From Neolewinella agarilytica (GTDB lineage: Bacteria; Bacteroidota; Bacteroidia; Chitinophagales; Saprospiraceae), in contig NZ_FOFB01000004.1 of assembly GCF_900110645.1 (NCBI RefSeq), positions 222,126 through 286,125 on the forward strand: a stretch of DNA of 64,000 nt. Direction: 5' to 3'. Each line of letters begins with the position of its first letter. The first letter of the stretch is position 1. Both the position numbers and the translations under genes were made by a program. Below, piece after piece: positions 1 through 7,720 of the stretch. The notes under the pieces are model-generated. The model was not told where the DNA came from. It worked only from the letters and a program-made list of their open reading frames with translations, and did not search any database.

Positions 1-516
1 TTGCTGTTCGCCTGTCCTTGTTCCCGTAAAGAACTGGCACAGGGAGACCATGCCTACGGTTGTCTTTCCGGAAAGATATCCCTGGACGCCGAAGGCGTCG
101 CCTGGCGAATCAATACCCGGGAGTTGGCAAGTGTCTTCGTCCCGGACCTGGTACAACCCAAGTCATTCACCGTTGATCTGCACCAGGAGATGCCGGACTT
201 CGCCGTCAGGAAAAAAGACGGTAAGCCCAGCTACCAGACGGCCTGTGTGGCAGACGATGTCTTATTTAACGTTAATCGGGTAGGGAGAGGAGAGGACCTG
301 CTGGCGAGCACGGCCGCACAGGCGGTACTGTCGGATCTTTTGGGGTATGGGAGTCTATTTGACCGTATTGCATTTCTTCACCACCCTCTGGTGAGTAAGC
401 CGGGGGGAGAGAAACTCAGTAAGTCAGCTGGGGCACGGGGCGTGTCAACCCTTGAGAGTTTACGGCCGGAAGACATTTTTGTTCTGGCAGAATCCTGGAT
501 GAAGCAGCCCTACTAA
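1..516 (+). CDS. gluQ: Glutamyl-Q tRNA(Asp) synthetase-like enzyme, C-terminal part (5' end outside window)
   Basis: The frame is open from base 1, so the gene starts upstream. The visible 171 residues match the second half of a truncated glutamyl-tRNA synthetase: a segment reading FAVRKKDGKPSYQTACVADD followed by NVNRVGRGEDLLASTA corresponds to the Rossmann-fold region where GluRS/GluQ enzymes bind glutamate and test the acceptor end, and KLSKSAG near residue 140 is the KMSKS-type ATP-binding loop. The protein ends soon after this loop, with no anticodon-binding domain. That is the mark of GluQ, which glutamylates queuosine in the tRNA(Asp) anticodon. Family assignment is firm; the exact substrate is inferred from the missing anticodon-binding domain. 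The TTG at base 1 should not be taken as the true start. Confidence 0.8.
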   Translation: MLFACPCSRKELAQGDHAYGCLSGKISLDAEGVAWRINTRELASVFVPDLVQPKSFTVDLHQEMPDFAVRKKDGKPSYQTACVADDVLFNVNRVGRGEDLLASTAAQAVLSDLLGYGSLFDRIAFLHHPLVSKPGGEKLSKSAGARGVSTLESLRPEDIFVLAESWMKQPY

Positions 517-584
517 AGTCGGGACCATAGCCTGCGTTATCGCCTAAGTCTCTTCCATGTTTTTTCCCGATCTTCGCGCTCCCG

Positions 585-2270
585 ATGTCAACAACAATTT
601 CTGCATATTTTCATTCACTTTCTTCCCCGAACGTCGGCGATATGCCCGCTCGTTTCACTTTTCCCTTTCACTATCAACCTCATCCGCTGGCCCGGGAGGC
701 CGTGGCAGATTTGCAGCAACATCTCCGTAATCAGACCGATTGGACACATGACTTCGGCCACGATGAAGCTGCGGGGGTAGGGGCAAAAGGAAAAATGTTT
801 GGCGTTTTAGTGGTGGAAAACGAGAACGGCGAACTGGGCTATCTGGCCGCTTTTTCGGGGAAATTAGCCGACTCTAATCATCTTCCGGGCTTTGTTCCGC
901 CCGTTTATGACGTATTGAAAACGGATGGTTTCTATAAGCGCGGCGAACGGGAGGTAAACGCCATTAACGACCGGATTGAGAAACTTGAAAAGTCTGATGA
1001 GTTGGCAGCAGCGTTTGCTAATCTGGCCAGGCTGGAGCAGCAGTCGGCAGAAGAAATCATAGCTGAAAAAGCGGCCCTGAAAGCGGCCAAAACTGACCGG
1101 AAACGGCAGCGTCAGGAAGGGAAAGAATCGATGTCTGCGGAAGCATTCGCTCAGCTGGAAAAAGAGTTGGCTCATCAGAGCGTTGGCCGGCACTATGACC
1201 TCAAAGATTTGTCGCGTTCCTGGGAAAAGCGTTTGCGCATGGCTCGGGAAGAACTCGCCGTGTTTACGGATGAAATTGATCAACTCAGAGAGGCGCGCAA
1301 GGCCATGTCTAACGACTTGCAGCATCGCATTTTTGCGGAATACCGTTTTCTGGATGCCAGGGGTGAGACCCGTGACCTGACGGATATTTTCGCAGAGACC
1401 ATTTTCAAAACCCCGCCCGCCGGGGCGGGGGAGTGTGCTGCGCCCAAACTTATGCAGTTTGCTTACCTGCACCGGCTCCGACCCGTCTGTATGGCAGAGT
1501 TTTGGTGGGGACAGTCTCCTCGCTCCGAGATCAGGAAGCATGGCCATTTTTACCCTGCCTGCCGTGGTAAGTGCGAACCCATCCTGGGGCATATGCTGGG
1601 CGGCTTGAAGGTTGATCCTAATCCATTGCTGACGAACCCGGCCGCCGGCAAGGAACTGCCCATTGTTTTTGAAGACGATCACCTGATTATTGTCAACAAA
1701 CCACACGAGTTCCTCTCGGTGCCCGGTCGCCAGATAGAAGACTCTGTTTGGCTGCGTATCAAGCAGCAATACCCGGAGGCTACTGGTCCGCTTATTGTCC
1801 ACCGGTTAGATATGAGTACGAGCGGGCTTCTTTTGCTCACCAAAACAAAGGAGACCCACAAGGTTTTGCAGCACCAGTTTTTCAAGCGTTCGGTGAAAAA
1901 GCGCTATGTCGCTTTGCTGGAGGGAATCGTTGACGGCGAAGAAGGAATAATTGATCTTCCCTTACGCGGAGATATTGAGGACCGGCCCCGACAGATCGTT
2001 TGCTATGAACACGGAAAGACTTCGCGTACGATTTGGAAAGTGATTGGTCGGGAAGCCGGCCGTACGCGTATCCACTTCTGGCCGGTTACCGGCCGAACGC
2101 ATCAACTACGGGTACACGCCGCTCATCCGCTTGGGCTTAATATTCCTATCGTCGGAGACGACCTGTACGGGCAGCCGGATGAGCGTCTCTGTCTCCATGC
2201 AGAACACATTGAGTTTATTCACCCGTATAGCCGCGAGGAGGTAGCTTTTACGGCCGAAAGCAGTTTCTGA
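585..2270 (+). CDS. RluA-family RNA pseudouridine synthase with long N-terminal extension
   Basis: Converts specific uridines in rRNA or tRNA to pseudouridine. The catalytic domain is the C-terminal 210 residues or so: it has the hallmark VHRLDMSTSGLLLL with the catalytic Asp, preceded by a region typical of RluA (FEDDHLIIVNKP) and followed by PVTGRTHQLRVH. At 561 residues it is about twice the usual RluA length. The extra 340 residues hold a charged coiled coil (about 125-245) and a conserved-looking block containing GECAAPKL and HFYPACRGKCEPILGHML with paired cysteines. I know this two-part form from other large RluA relatives, but the role of the front half is unknown to me. ATG 585 is used; a second Met lies at residue 20. 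It shares strand with the upstream gluQ-like gene, 68 bp away. The target RNA cannot be read from the sequence. Confidence 0.85.
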   Translation: MSTTISAYFHSLSSPNVGDMPARFTFPFHYQPHPLAREAVADLQQHLRNQTDWTHDFGHDEAAGVGAKGKMFGVLVVENENGELGYLAAFSGKLADSNHLPGFVPPVYDVLKTDGFYKRGEREVNAINDRIEKLEKSDELAAAFANLARLEQQSAEEIIAEKAALKAAKTDRKRQRQEGKESMSAEAFAQLEKELAHQSVGRHYDLKDLSRSWEKRLRMAREELAVFTDEIDQLREARKAMSNDLQHRIFAEYRFLDARGETRDLTDIFAETIFKTPPAGAGECAAPKLMQFAYLHRLRPVCMAEFWWGQSPRSEIRKHGHFYPACRGKCEPILGHMLGGLKVDPNPLLTNPAAGKELPIVFEDDHLIIVNKPHEFLSVPGRQIEDSVWLRIKQQYPEATGPLIVHRLDMSTSGLLLLTKTKETHKVLQHQFFKRSVKKRYVALLEGIVDGEEGIIDLPLRGDIEDRPRQIVCYEHGKTSRTIWKVIGREAGRTRIHFWPVTGRTHQLRVHAAHPLGLNIPIVGDDLYGQPDERLCLHAEHIEFIHPYSREEVAFTAESSF

Positions 2271-2279
2271 ATCAGTGCT

Positions 2280-3233
2280 TTACTCTATGGTTGAGGAAGC
2301 GGTGGCTGCAACTTCTACTATTTCAGTTTTTACTTTAACCGCGTGATCGTCCGGAATAATGGGGTTGCCTCTCCATTTGGCCCATACGGCCGTAAACTCT
2401 GCGCCAAGGAACAATATCTGGCTGTTATAATAGGTCCATACCAAGAGGGTGATCAGGGCGCCGGCGGACTCGTAGGTACTGCTGAAATCACTGTTTCCGA
2501 TATAGAAACCAATCAGGAATCGACCGATGCCGAACAACAAGGCCGTGAAGATGGCCCCCGCCCAGATATCCCGCCAACTTGCTTTTGCATCCGGAAGGTA
2601 GCGGAAGAGTAATGCGAAGATGAGCGCCGTTACGAGAGTTGTTAGTATCCAGCTGGTTACCGCCAGCATTAGTGGGCCAATGGCCGGAAGGAAGGCTGCA
2701 ATTTGATCCATAAAACCGATAACCAATGCGTTCAGTAACAGAGAGGTCATGAGAAGGAAGCCCAGCCCGACAACAAAGCCAAAACTGAGCAGGCGGGTGG
2801 AAATAAAGGAGAGGATGCCGCTGGCGGGTGTGGGCTTAATGGCCCAAATTTTGTTCAGGCTGATTTTTAAATTACTGAAAACCCCCGTTGCCGCAAAAAT
2901 TAAGGTGCCGGTGCTGATCAGTGTTGCCCAAAAGGTTTCTCCTGAATTGTAAGCGTTACCGACAATTTGCTGAAGCGATGCCGCAGCATCTTCGCCTAAT
3001 AATCCGGACAGCTCGTTGTCAAGCTGACCGGAGATGGCCTCCGGGCCAAGGAAATAGCTGGCGATGGTAGTTGCTACTACCAACATCGGAGCAAAACTGA
3101 AAACAGTATAATAGGCCAGCGCAGCCCCCAGGTTAAAGGCGTCGTCTTCCAGGTAATTATTAATCAGTTCTTTACTGAATGCGAAGATTTTTTGAAACAC
3201 GTTTTTTCGGGCCACTACCTTGGATTTTTCCAT
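2280..3233 (-). CDS. YihY/BrkB-family inner membrane protein
   Basis: A 317-residue integral membrane protein of the YihY/virulence factor BrkB family. The early segment LGAALAYYTVFSFAPMLVV is the family signature at the first membrane helix, and about six hydrophobic segments follow. The region GAIFTALLFGIGRFLIGFYIG and the short GALITLLVWTYYNSQILFLGAEF near the C-terminus are also typical. The role is not settled for the family; older naming as ribonuclease BN is wrong. It converges with the pseudouridine synthase gene with only 9 bp between the stop codons and lies 47 bp after the K+ channel gene on the same strand, so the two may be cotranscribed. Confidence 0.85.
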   Translation of the reverse strand: MEKSKVVARKNVFQKIFAFSKELINNYLEDDAFNLGAALAYYTVFSFAPMLVVATTIASYFLGPEAISGQLDNELSGLLGEDAAASLQQIVGNAYNSGETFWATLISTGTLIFAATGVFSNLKISLNKIWAIKPTPASGILSFISTRLLSFGFVVGLGFLLMTSLLLNALVIGFMDQIAAFLPAIGPLMLAVTSWILTTLVTALIFALLFRYLPDAKASWRDIWAGAIFTALLFGIGRFLIGFYIGNSDFSSTYESAGALITLLVWTYYNSQILFLGAEFTAVWAKWRGNPIIPDDHAVKVKTEIVEVAATASSTIE

Positions 3234-3280
3234 TCTAACGGAGGGTAGCCAACAGAGGTTCGGGCCCGGAAGGATCGACT

Positions 3281-4108
3281 TTAGTGCTCTTCATTTAGTC
3301 GGCCACCACAATACTTACAGTAAGTAGCGTCATCGTCGTGGCCTTCTTTAGCACAGTAGCGGCAAACCTGGGTATTCGTTTTCCGCGCCATTGCTGCCTG
3401 CTCAAACATTTCACTACTGACAATTCCGGTAGGTACTGCGATAATGGCGTAGCCAAGAATCATGACAACAGCGGAAAGAAACTGGCCAACGTCCGTTTGT
3501 GGTGTGATGTCTCCATAACCTACTGTAGTCAGGGTCACGATCGCCCAGTAGACGGCTCTGGGGATGGAGCTGAATCCATCGTTTTGCCCCCCCTCAATAA
3601 GATACATTACCGAGCCAATCAAGACGACCAGCAAGGTTACCGCAAAGAGAAAAACGGTGATCTTATTTCTGCTGGCAATCATCGCCCGGCGGAGTTGGTC
3701 TCCCTCCGTTAAGAACTGACCCAACTTAAAGACTCGAAATACCCGCAACAATCGCAGGATGCGGATAATGACGAAATACTGTGTCCCTACCAGAAAGAAA
3801 CTTAGGTAAGAGGGGAGAATGGCAATGAGGTCAATGATACCATAAAAACTCAAGGCATACTTCAATGGCCGAATGGTCACCGTCAGTCTTAGTATGTATT
3901 CAATCGTGAAAACGATCGTGAAGATCCATTCTAAAACGTAAAAGAGGCCACTATACCTGGATTCCCACTCTTCTGAACTCTCCAGCATAACTACAATGAC
4001 GGAGAAGACGATGAGAATCATCAATCCAATGTCGAAACGCTTTCCCGTAGGGGTGTCTGCTTCGAAAATAATTTCGTGTATACGATCACGCGTCTGGCGG
4101 TTGGCCAT
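3281..4108 (-). CDS. Voltage-gated potassium channel (ion transporter family) with C-terminal zinc ribbon
   Basis: A 275-residue six-helix channel subunit. The S4 voltage-sensor helix is visible as IIRILRLLRVFRVFKLG with regularly spaced arginines, and the pore loop carries the K+ selectivity filter TLTTVGYGD. After the last helix the protein ends in a cytoplasmic module CRYCAKEGHDDDATYCKYCGG, whose two CxxC pairs are expected to bind one zinc. Small bacterial Kv channels often stop after S6, so this ribbon is an add-on that may gate or assemble the tetramer. The channel would conduct K+ through the inner membrane. The first gene of a likely two-gene unit with the BrkB-like protein. Confidence 0.88.
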   Translation of the reverse strand: MANRQTRDRIHEIIFEADTPTGKRFDIGLMILIVFSVIVVMLESSEEWESRYSGLFYVLEWIFTIVFTIEYILRLTVTIRPLKYALSFYGIIDLIAILPSYLSFFLVGTQYFVIIRILRLLRVFRVFKLGQFLTEGDQLRRAMIASRNKITVFLFAVTLLVVLIGSVMYLIEGGQNDGFSSIPRAVYWAIVTLTTVGYGDITPQTDVGQFLSAVVMILGYAIIAVPTGIVSSEMFEQAAMARKTNTQVCRYCAKEGHDDDATYCKYCGGRLNEEH

Positions 4109-4539
4109 AATCTTAACTGGAAATGAGGCTCAAATGTAAGTAAATATGCTTAGGGCATCAGTTCGATCCTGCTCAATGGTATTGCAGATAGGCGGTGATC
4201 ATCTTGATATTGAAGATCCCCGCTGACTTTCATCAGTACATTTTCAGAATGTGTTCTGGCCTTACGCAAGCTCTTCAGGGCTGCTGCGCGTTGAGCGCCC
4301 GGGTTTTAGCTTACGATTTCCCGGGACGGACTAGGGGAATCCTACAGAGCAGTCATATAAAAATTGTACATTTGTTATTAATTCCAGTGCGCTAAACAGG
4401 TGTTATTGCTTTACCTTTTTTAGCCGGCAAATCGCTGCTAAGCACTCTGGTTGAGCTTGAGAAGGTTACATAAATAGTATAGTTGGCTGCATGACTCCCC
4501 AAAGATTGGTAAGTTGCCTGCTAAGAAAAAGAATAAAAT
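4109..4539. other. Intergenic region between divergent K+ channel and response regulator genes
   Basis: 431 bp with no convincing gene. It should hold promoters for both flanking genes. One exact match to the Bacteroidota -7 box, TACATTTG at 4367-4374 on the plus strand, would serve the regulator gene with a leader of about 160 nt, but no good -33 element precedes it. A pair of CCCGGG boxes occurs at about 4297-4322; I attach no function. Confidence 0.4.
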
Positions 4540-5304
4540 ATGTTATTGAATGCCGTAATCATTGAAGATGAACGCAATGGTCTGATTAACCTGAAACACC
4601 TGCTGGCTGAGCACTGTGAAGATGTCGAAGTTATTGGTGAGGCAGATGGCGTAGAGAGTGGGCTGAAACTATTTCAGCAAGAAGACATTAAGCCGGATAT
4701 CGCCTTCCTGGATATCAATCTGCAAGACGGCAAAGTGTTTCAGTTGCTCAACCAATTGGAGAACATCGATTTTGATGTGATTTTTGTCACCGCTTACGAT
4801 CAGTTCGCCATGAAGGCCTGCGAATATTCCAGTATCGGCTACATTCTGAAACCCATCGATCCGGATAAACTCGTAGAGGCCGTTTCCAGGGTTCGACCTA
4901 AAAGGCAAGGGCGTACGGAAGAGCGCTTGCAGATCATGCAGCAGTACACCAGCCATCCGAATTCTTTCGAGAAGATGTCCATCGCTGCTCTTGATGGCAT
5001 TCATTTTGTGAAGATTCGCAACATTATGCGCTTCGAAGCAGAAGATAATTATACACATATTTTTCTGGAAGGCGGACATCGTATTACAGCCTCAAAAACG
5101 ATAAAGGCTTATGAGGACATGTTGACGCCTTTTAACTTCTACAGAGTTCATAAACGCCACGTGATCAACATGAATTATATGAAAAAATTTGTAAAAGGTG
5201 ACGGAGGGTACCTAATCATGGATGATGACGAAAAAATTGAGGTGAGCCGCAGAAGACGGCCCGCTTTCATGACGCAACTAAGAATGTTGCAAGACGTTTT
5301 ATAG
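4540..5304 (+). CDS. LytTR-family response regulator
   Basis: Cytoplasmic DNA-binding regulator, 254 residues. The receiver domain spans about 1-120: the acidic pair is at E9-D10 and the phosphoacceptor is D58 in FLDINLQDG; a conserved Lys follows in YILKPID. A LytTR DNA-binding domain covers about 150-254, with the recognisable segment FEAEDNYTHIFLEGG and FYRVHKRHVINMNYMKKF. LytTR regulators of this type in Firmicutes (ComE, AgrA, BlpR) sit with a peptide pheromone and a kinase gene. Here the next reading frames are a 49-residue double-glycine peptide and a LytS-type kinase on the same strand, which argues that this regulator answers that kinase. Which promoters it controls is unknown. Confidence 0.93.
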   Translation: MLLNAVIIEDERNGLINLKHLLAEHCEDVEVIGEADGVESGLKLFQQEDIKPDIAFLDINLQDGKVFQLLNQLENIDFDVIFVTAYDQFAMKACEYSSIGYILKPIDPDKLVEAVSRVRPKRQGRTEERLQIMQQYTSHPNSFEKMSIAALDGIHFVKIRNIMRFEAEDNYTHIFLEGGHRITASKTIKAYEDMLTPFNFYRVHKRHVINMNYMKKFVKGDGGYLIMDDDEKIEVSRRRRPAFMTQLRMLQDVL

Positions 5305-5323
5305 GTAGTTCCGAAAAAAAGTG

Positions 5324-5331
5324 TATTTTTG
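5324..5331 (+). promoter_or_regulatory. Candidate -7 box for the double-glycine peptide gene
   Basis: TATTTTTG matches the Bacteroidota -7 consensus TAnnTTTG in the 108-bp gap between the regulator stop and the peptide start. I do not see a good -33 element at the expected 19-21 bp spacing, so the call is tentative. It would give the peptide its own transcript with a leader of about 75 nt. Confidence 0.35.
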
Positions 5332-5412
5332 GATCGGTATTGAATACAGGCCAACCGGCGTTCCCCGTTCGGTTAGCGGTCATCTCTAAACGTGTACTTT
5401 AAGAATTTCTCT

Positions 5413-5562
5413 ATGTCACAGAATGGGAAAAAAACTATTGAAGAGCTAAAGCGGGACCAAAAAGATAAGATTTTGGACCGTAAAAGCATGGATCAGGTTA
5501 CTGGTGGTAAACGCCGTGGTAGCTGGCTTCGTCGTGTTTATAACGGTATTATGCCGCAGTAA
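5413..5562 (+). CDS. Small double-glycine-leader peptide (candidate pheromone, bacteriocin or RiPP precursor)
   Basis: A 49-codon frame, ATG to TAA, in the 318-bp space between the LytTR regulator and the TPR kinase, too short for common gene-calling cut-offs. The first 32 residues are charged and hydrophilic and end ILDRKSMDQVTGG, which looks like the double-glycine leaders of peptides cut and exported by C39-peptidase ABC transporters, and like Bacteroidota leaders of the form LxRxxMxxVxGG. The predicted core after the GG is KRRGSWLRRVYNGIMPQ: 17 residues, five basic and no acidic, with Trp and Tyr and no Cys. Seen: leader-like motif, basic core, position between a regulator and a kinase. 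Inferred: secretion and signalling or antimicrobial use. No processing transporter is in the window. It could also be an unexported basic protein. Confidence 0.6.
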   Translation: MSQNGKKTIEELKRDQKDKILDRKSMDQVTGGKRRGSWLRRVYNGIMPQ

Positions 5563-5622
5563 ACTCATTGTTCTTACGTACTTTCGTCCTTTCACCGCAT
5601 CACGGAAAGGATCTATATCAAC

Positions 5623-7569
5623 ATGCCAACCCATCGAGGCTCGTTTACCGAGCTCCCTTACCTTGAAGAAAAACTTGCGGAGGCTACCAACCCGGCAGAT
5701 CGGCAACATTATCTCGAATTACTTATCAGGCAGTACGTTTACGTAAAGCCGGTCAGGGCTCGTGAACTACTCCAAATCCTACTGGATACAGCGAACGAAG
5801 TGTCGCCTGGAAGACTTTCCTTCTCTTATTTTCTACACCTCGCTAATCTTGAAGCGCAGGAATACGAAAGCCAAAAGGCTCTACCGCTTTTGCAGGAAGC
5901 CGTTGCACGAGTAGATCATGGAGGAGACATTGCTGATAAAATTGAAGTTTACCTCGATTATGTAGGCGTTCTGGTTGATTCCGGTAAACTGGATATTGCC
6001 CGGGATTACTTCGACCGTGCCAGCAGATTATTAGAGTCCTATTCAAGTGAGCGTCTTCGTTCAAGGGCGCTGGTTCGTCAGGGCTACTTATATCTTAACT
6101 CGTTTAGCTACCCGGAAGCAACTCCCATCTTATTAGAGGCGGAAAGGCTGTTCTCTTCTCTGGAGGATGAACTCGATTTGAAGGACCACTATTTCTATAC
6201 CCTCGTTCAGAGTGGTTTAGGCACATTGCAAATTCAGTCCGAAACTCTTGAAAGTGCAGCTGCAGCCTTCCAGCGGGCCATTGAACGCTGTGAACAGAAA
6301 GGCCTTAAAGCCAGATTGCCATGGCACCGACTCAACTTGTCGACGGCATTGGTTGGAATGGAAAAGTATGAAGAGGCCATCTCTAATGTTCAGTCCATTA
6401 TCGATACCAAGGCTAACGGAAGTCGATTAGCTCTTGCCGCGGCTTACTTAAATCTGGGCATGTGCTTTTATTTTACGAATGAGCCCGCAGAGAAGGTTAC
6501 CCCTTATCTGGACACTGCAGAGGAGCTGTATCTGGCAGAGCCGACCCCTGATCGCCAGAAGATCGTTTCAATCGAAATTGCCAGGGCCCAACTCTCCTTT
6601 GACAAAAAAGACTTTGAGGCTTCCATTGAAAAGCTTTTGCAAACGCTGGATGACATGGACCCCGAGGCCAATGTGTCTAACCTTGAGATGATGGGGCATA
6701 CGGTGGAGATTTACCAAATGCTGGCCAGCAACCACGAGCAGATTGGTGATTTTGAAATGGCCTACAACCACCAGCTTAACTACGATCACTACCTGGACAT
6801 CTACAATTTCCTTCAGCGAAATAAACGGACAGAAGAGTTTGCCACTAAGTTTGAGGCCGCTCGTTGGGAAAAGGAAAGAGAAAGCCTTCAACTCAGGGCA
6901 AGTCAGTTGCAGCTGCGGGCACTGCGGGCCCAAATGAACCCTCACTTTCTCTACAATGCCCTTAACAGCATCCAGTCATTTATCACTACCAATGAAGCAA
7001 GCACTGCCTCAAAGTATCTGGCTAAGTTTGCAATGCTGATGCGCAGAAGCCTGGAATACACCAATCGGGAGTACATCACCCTGGAGGATGAGGTCGAGTT
7101 TCTGACGGATTATCTGGAGATTAACTGTCACCTCAGGTTTGCCGGGCAGCTCTCTTATTCGGTGAAAATCGAGGATGATCTTGAAGAGGATATCATCGGA
7201 GTTCCAACCATGATTTTACAACCTTACGTAGAAAATGCGATCGAACATGGACTTCGGACCAGGCCCAAAGGACACATTAAAGTATCCTTTAAAGCAATTG
7301 AAGGGGATGACAACAGCATCATTGCCGTAGTTTCCGATGATGGTATTGGCCGGGAGCGAGTCGCTGAAATGCAGGCTAATGACCCGACGCGTCCGTTTCA
7401 TCAATCACGGGGAACGAGCATAACGCAGTCTCGCCTCGAACTATTGACCAATGATCCGGAAAACAGAGTTGTAGTTGATGATCTGAAGCATCCGGATGGT
7501 ACGGCCGCAGGAACAAGCGTTACCATCAAAATTCCCGTGGCAGATGTCCTGCCAAGAAGAGGAGGGTAG
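5623..7569 (+). CDS. Cytoplasmic TPR-containing sensor histidine kinase, LytS/YehU type
   Basis: A 648-residue kinase with no signal peptide and no membrane segment that I can see. Residues about 1-420 are helical TPR-like repeats (for example LSFSYFLHLANLEAQEYESQ and AAAYLNLGMCFYFTNEP). A short coiled coil leads to the His_kinase domain of the LytS group, with the phosphoacceptor H441 in MNPHFLYNALNSIQSF. The HATPase domain shows the N box in LQPYVENAIEHGLR and the G box VSDDGIGRERV. Kinases of this group normally pair with LytTR regulators, and one lies two reading frames upstream. TPR arrays bind peptides in the RNPP family and in Rap phosphatases, so binding of the small peptide encoded 60 bp upstream is an attractive but untested idea. 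Confidence 0.9.
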   Translation: MPTHRGSFTELPYLEEKLAEATNPADRQHYLELLIRQYVYVKPVRARELLQILLDTANEVSPGRLSFSYFLHLANLEAQEYESQKALPLLQEAVARVDHGGDIADKIEVYLDYVGVLVDSGKLDIARDYFDRASRLLESYSSERLRSRALVRQGYLYLNSFSYPEATPILLEAERLFSSLEDELDLKDHYFYTLVQSGLGTLQIQSETLESAAAAFQRAIERCEQKGLKARLPWHRLNLSTALVGMEKYEEAISNVQSIIDTKANGSRLALAAAYLNLGMCFYFTNEPAEKVTPYLDTAEELYLAEPTPDRQKIVSIEIARAQLSFDKKDFEASIEKLLQTLDDMDPEANVSNLEMMGHTVEIYQMLASNHEQIGDFEMAYNHQLNYDHYLDIYNFLQRNKRTEEFATKFEAARWEKERESLQLRASQLQLRALRAQMNPHFLYNALNSIQSFITTNEASTASKYLAKFAMLMRRSLEYTNREYITLEDEVEFLTDYLEINCHLRFAGQLSYSVKIEDDLEEDIIGVPTMILQPYVENAIEHGLRTRPKGHIKVSFKAIEGDDNSIIAVVSDDGIGRERVAEMQANDPTRPFHQSRGTSITQSRLELLTNDPENRVVVDDLKHPDGTAAGTSVTIKIPVADVLPRRGG

Positions 7570-7596
7570 GGGCCACACCACTATGAGTAAAGGAGG

Positions 7597-7617
7597 GGCG
7601 CCGGAGCGCAGGTGCAA
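7597..7617 (-). repeat. Dispersed 19-bp motif, copy 1
   Basis: Read on the minus strand this is TTGCACCTGCGCTCCGGCGCC. It lies in the gap between the kinase and the beta-helix gene. See the finding on the dispersed motif. Confidence 0.6.
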
Positions 7618-7720
7618 AGGGGGGGCAGTCTGTTAACCTGGTTACTAAGCTGGAAAAATGCAGTAGCTTTTTCATCATCAATCCCGTGCAAGAGAAGTGA
7701 TGTTGCTGGGTTGGTTTCTT

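Noticed and set aside
864..1802. Long minus-strand frame of 312 codons opposite the pseudouridine synthase
   Set aside because: It lies wholly inside a well-supported gene on the other strand and has no recognisable domain.
4195..4395. 66-codon frame before the response regulator
   Set aside because: Cys/Leu-rich translation without domain or signal logic, and no ribosome-binding context.
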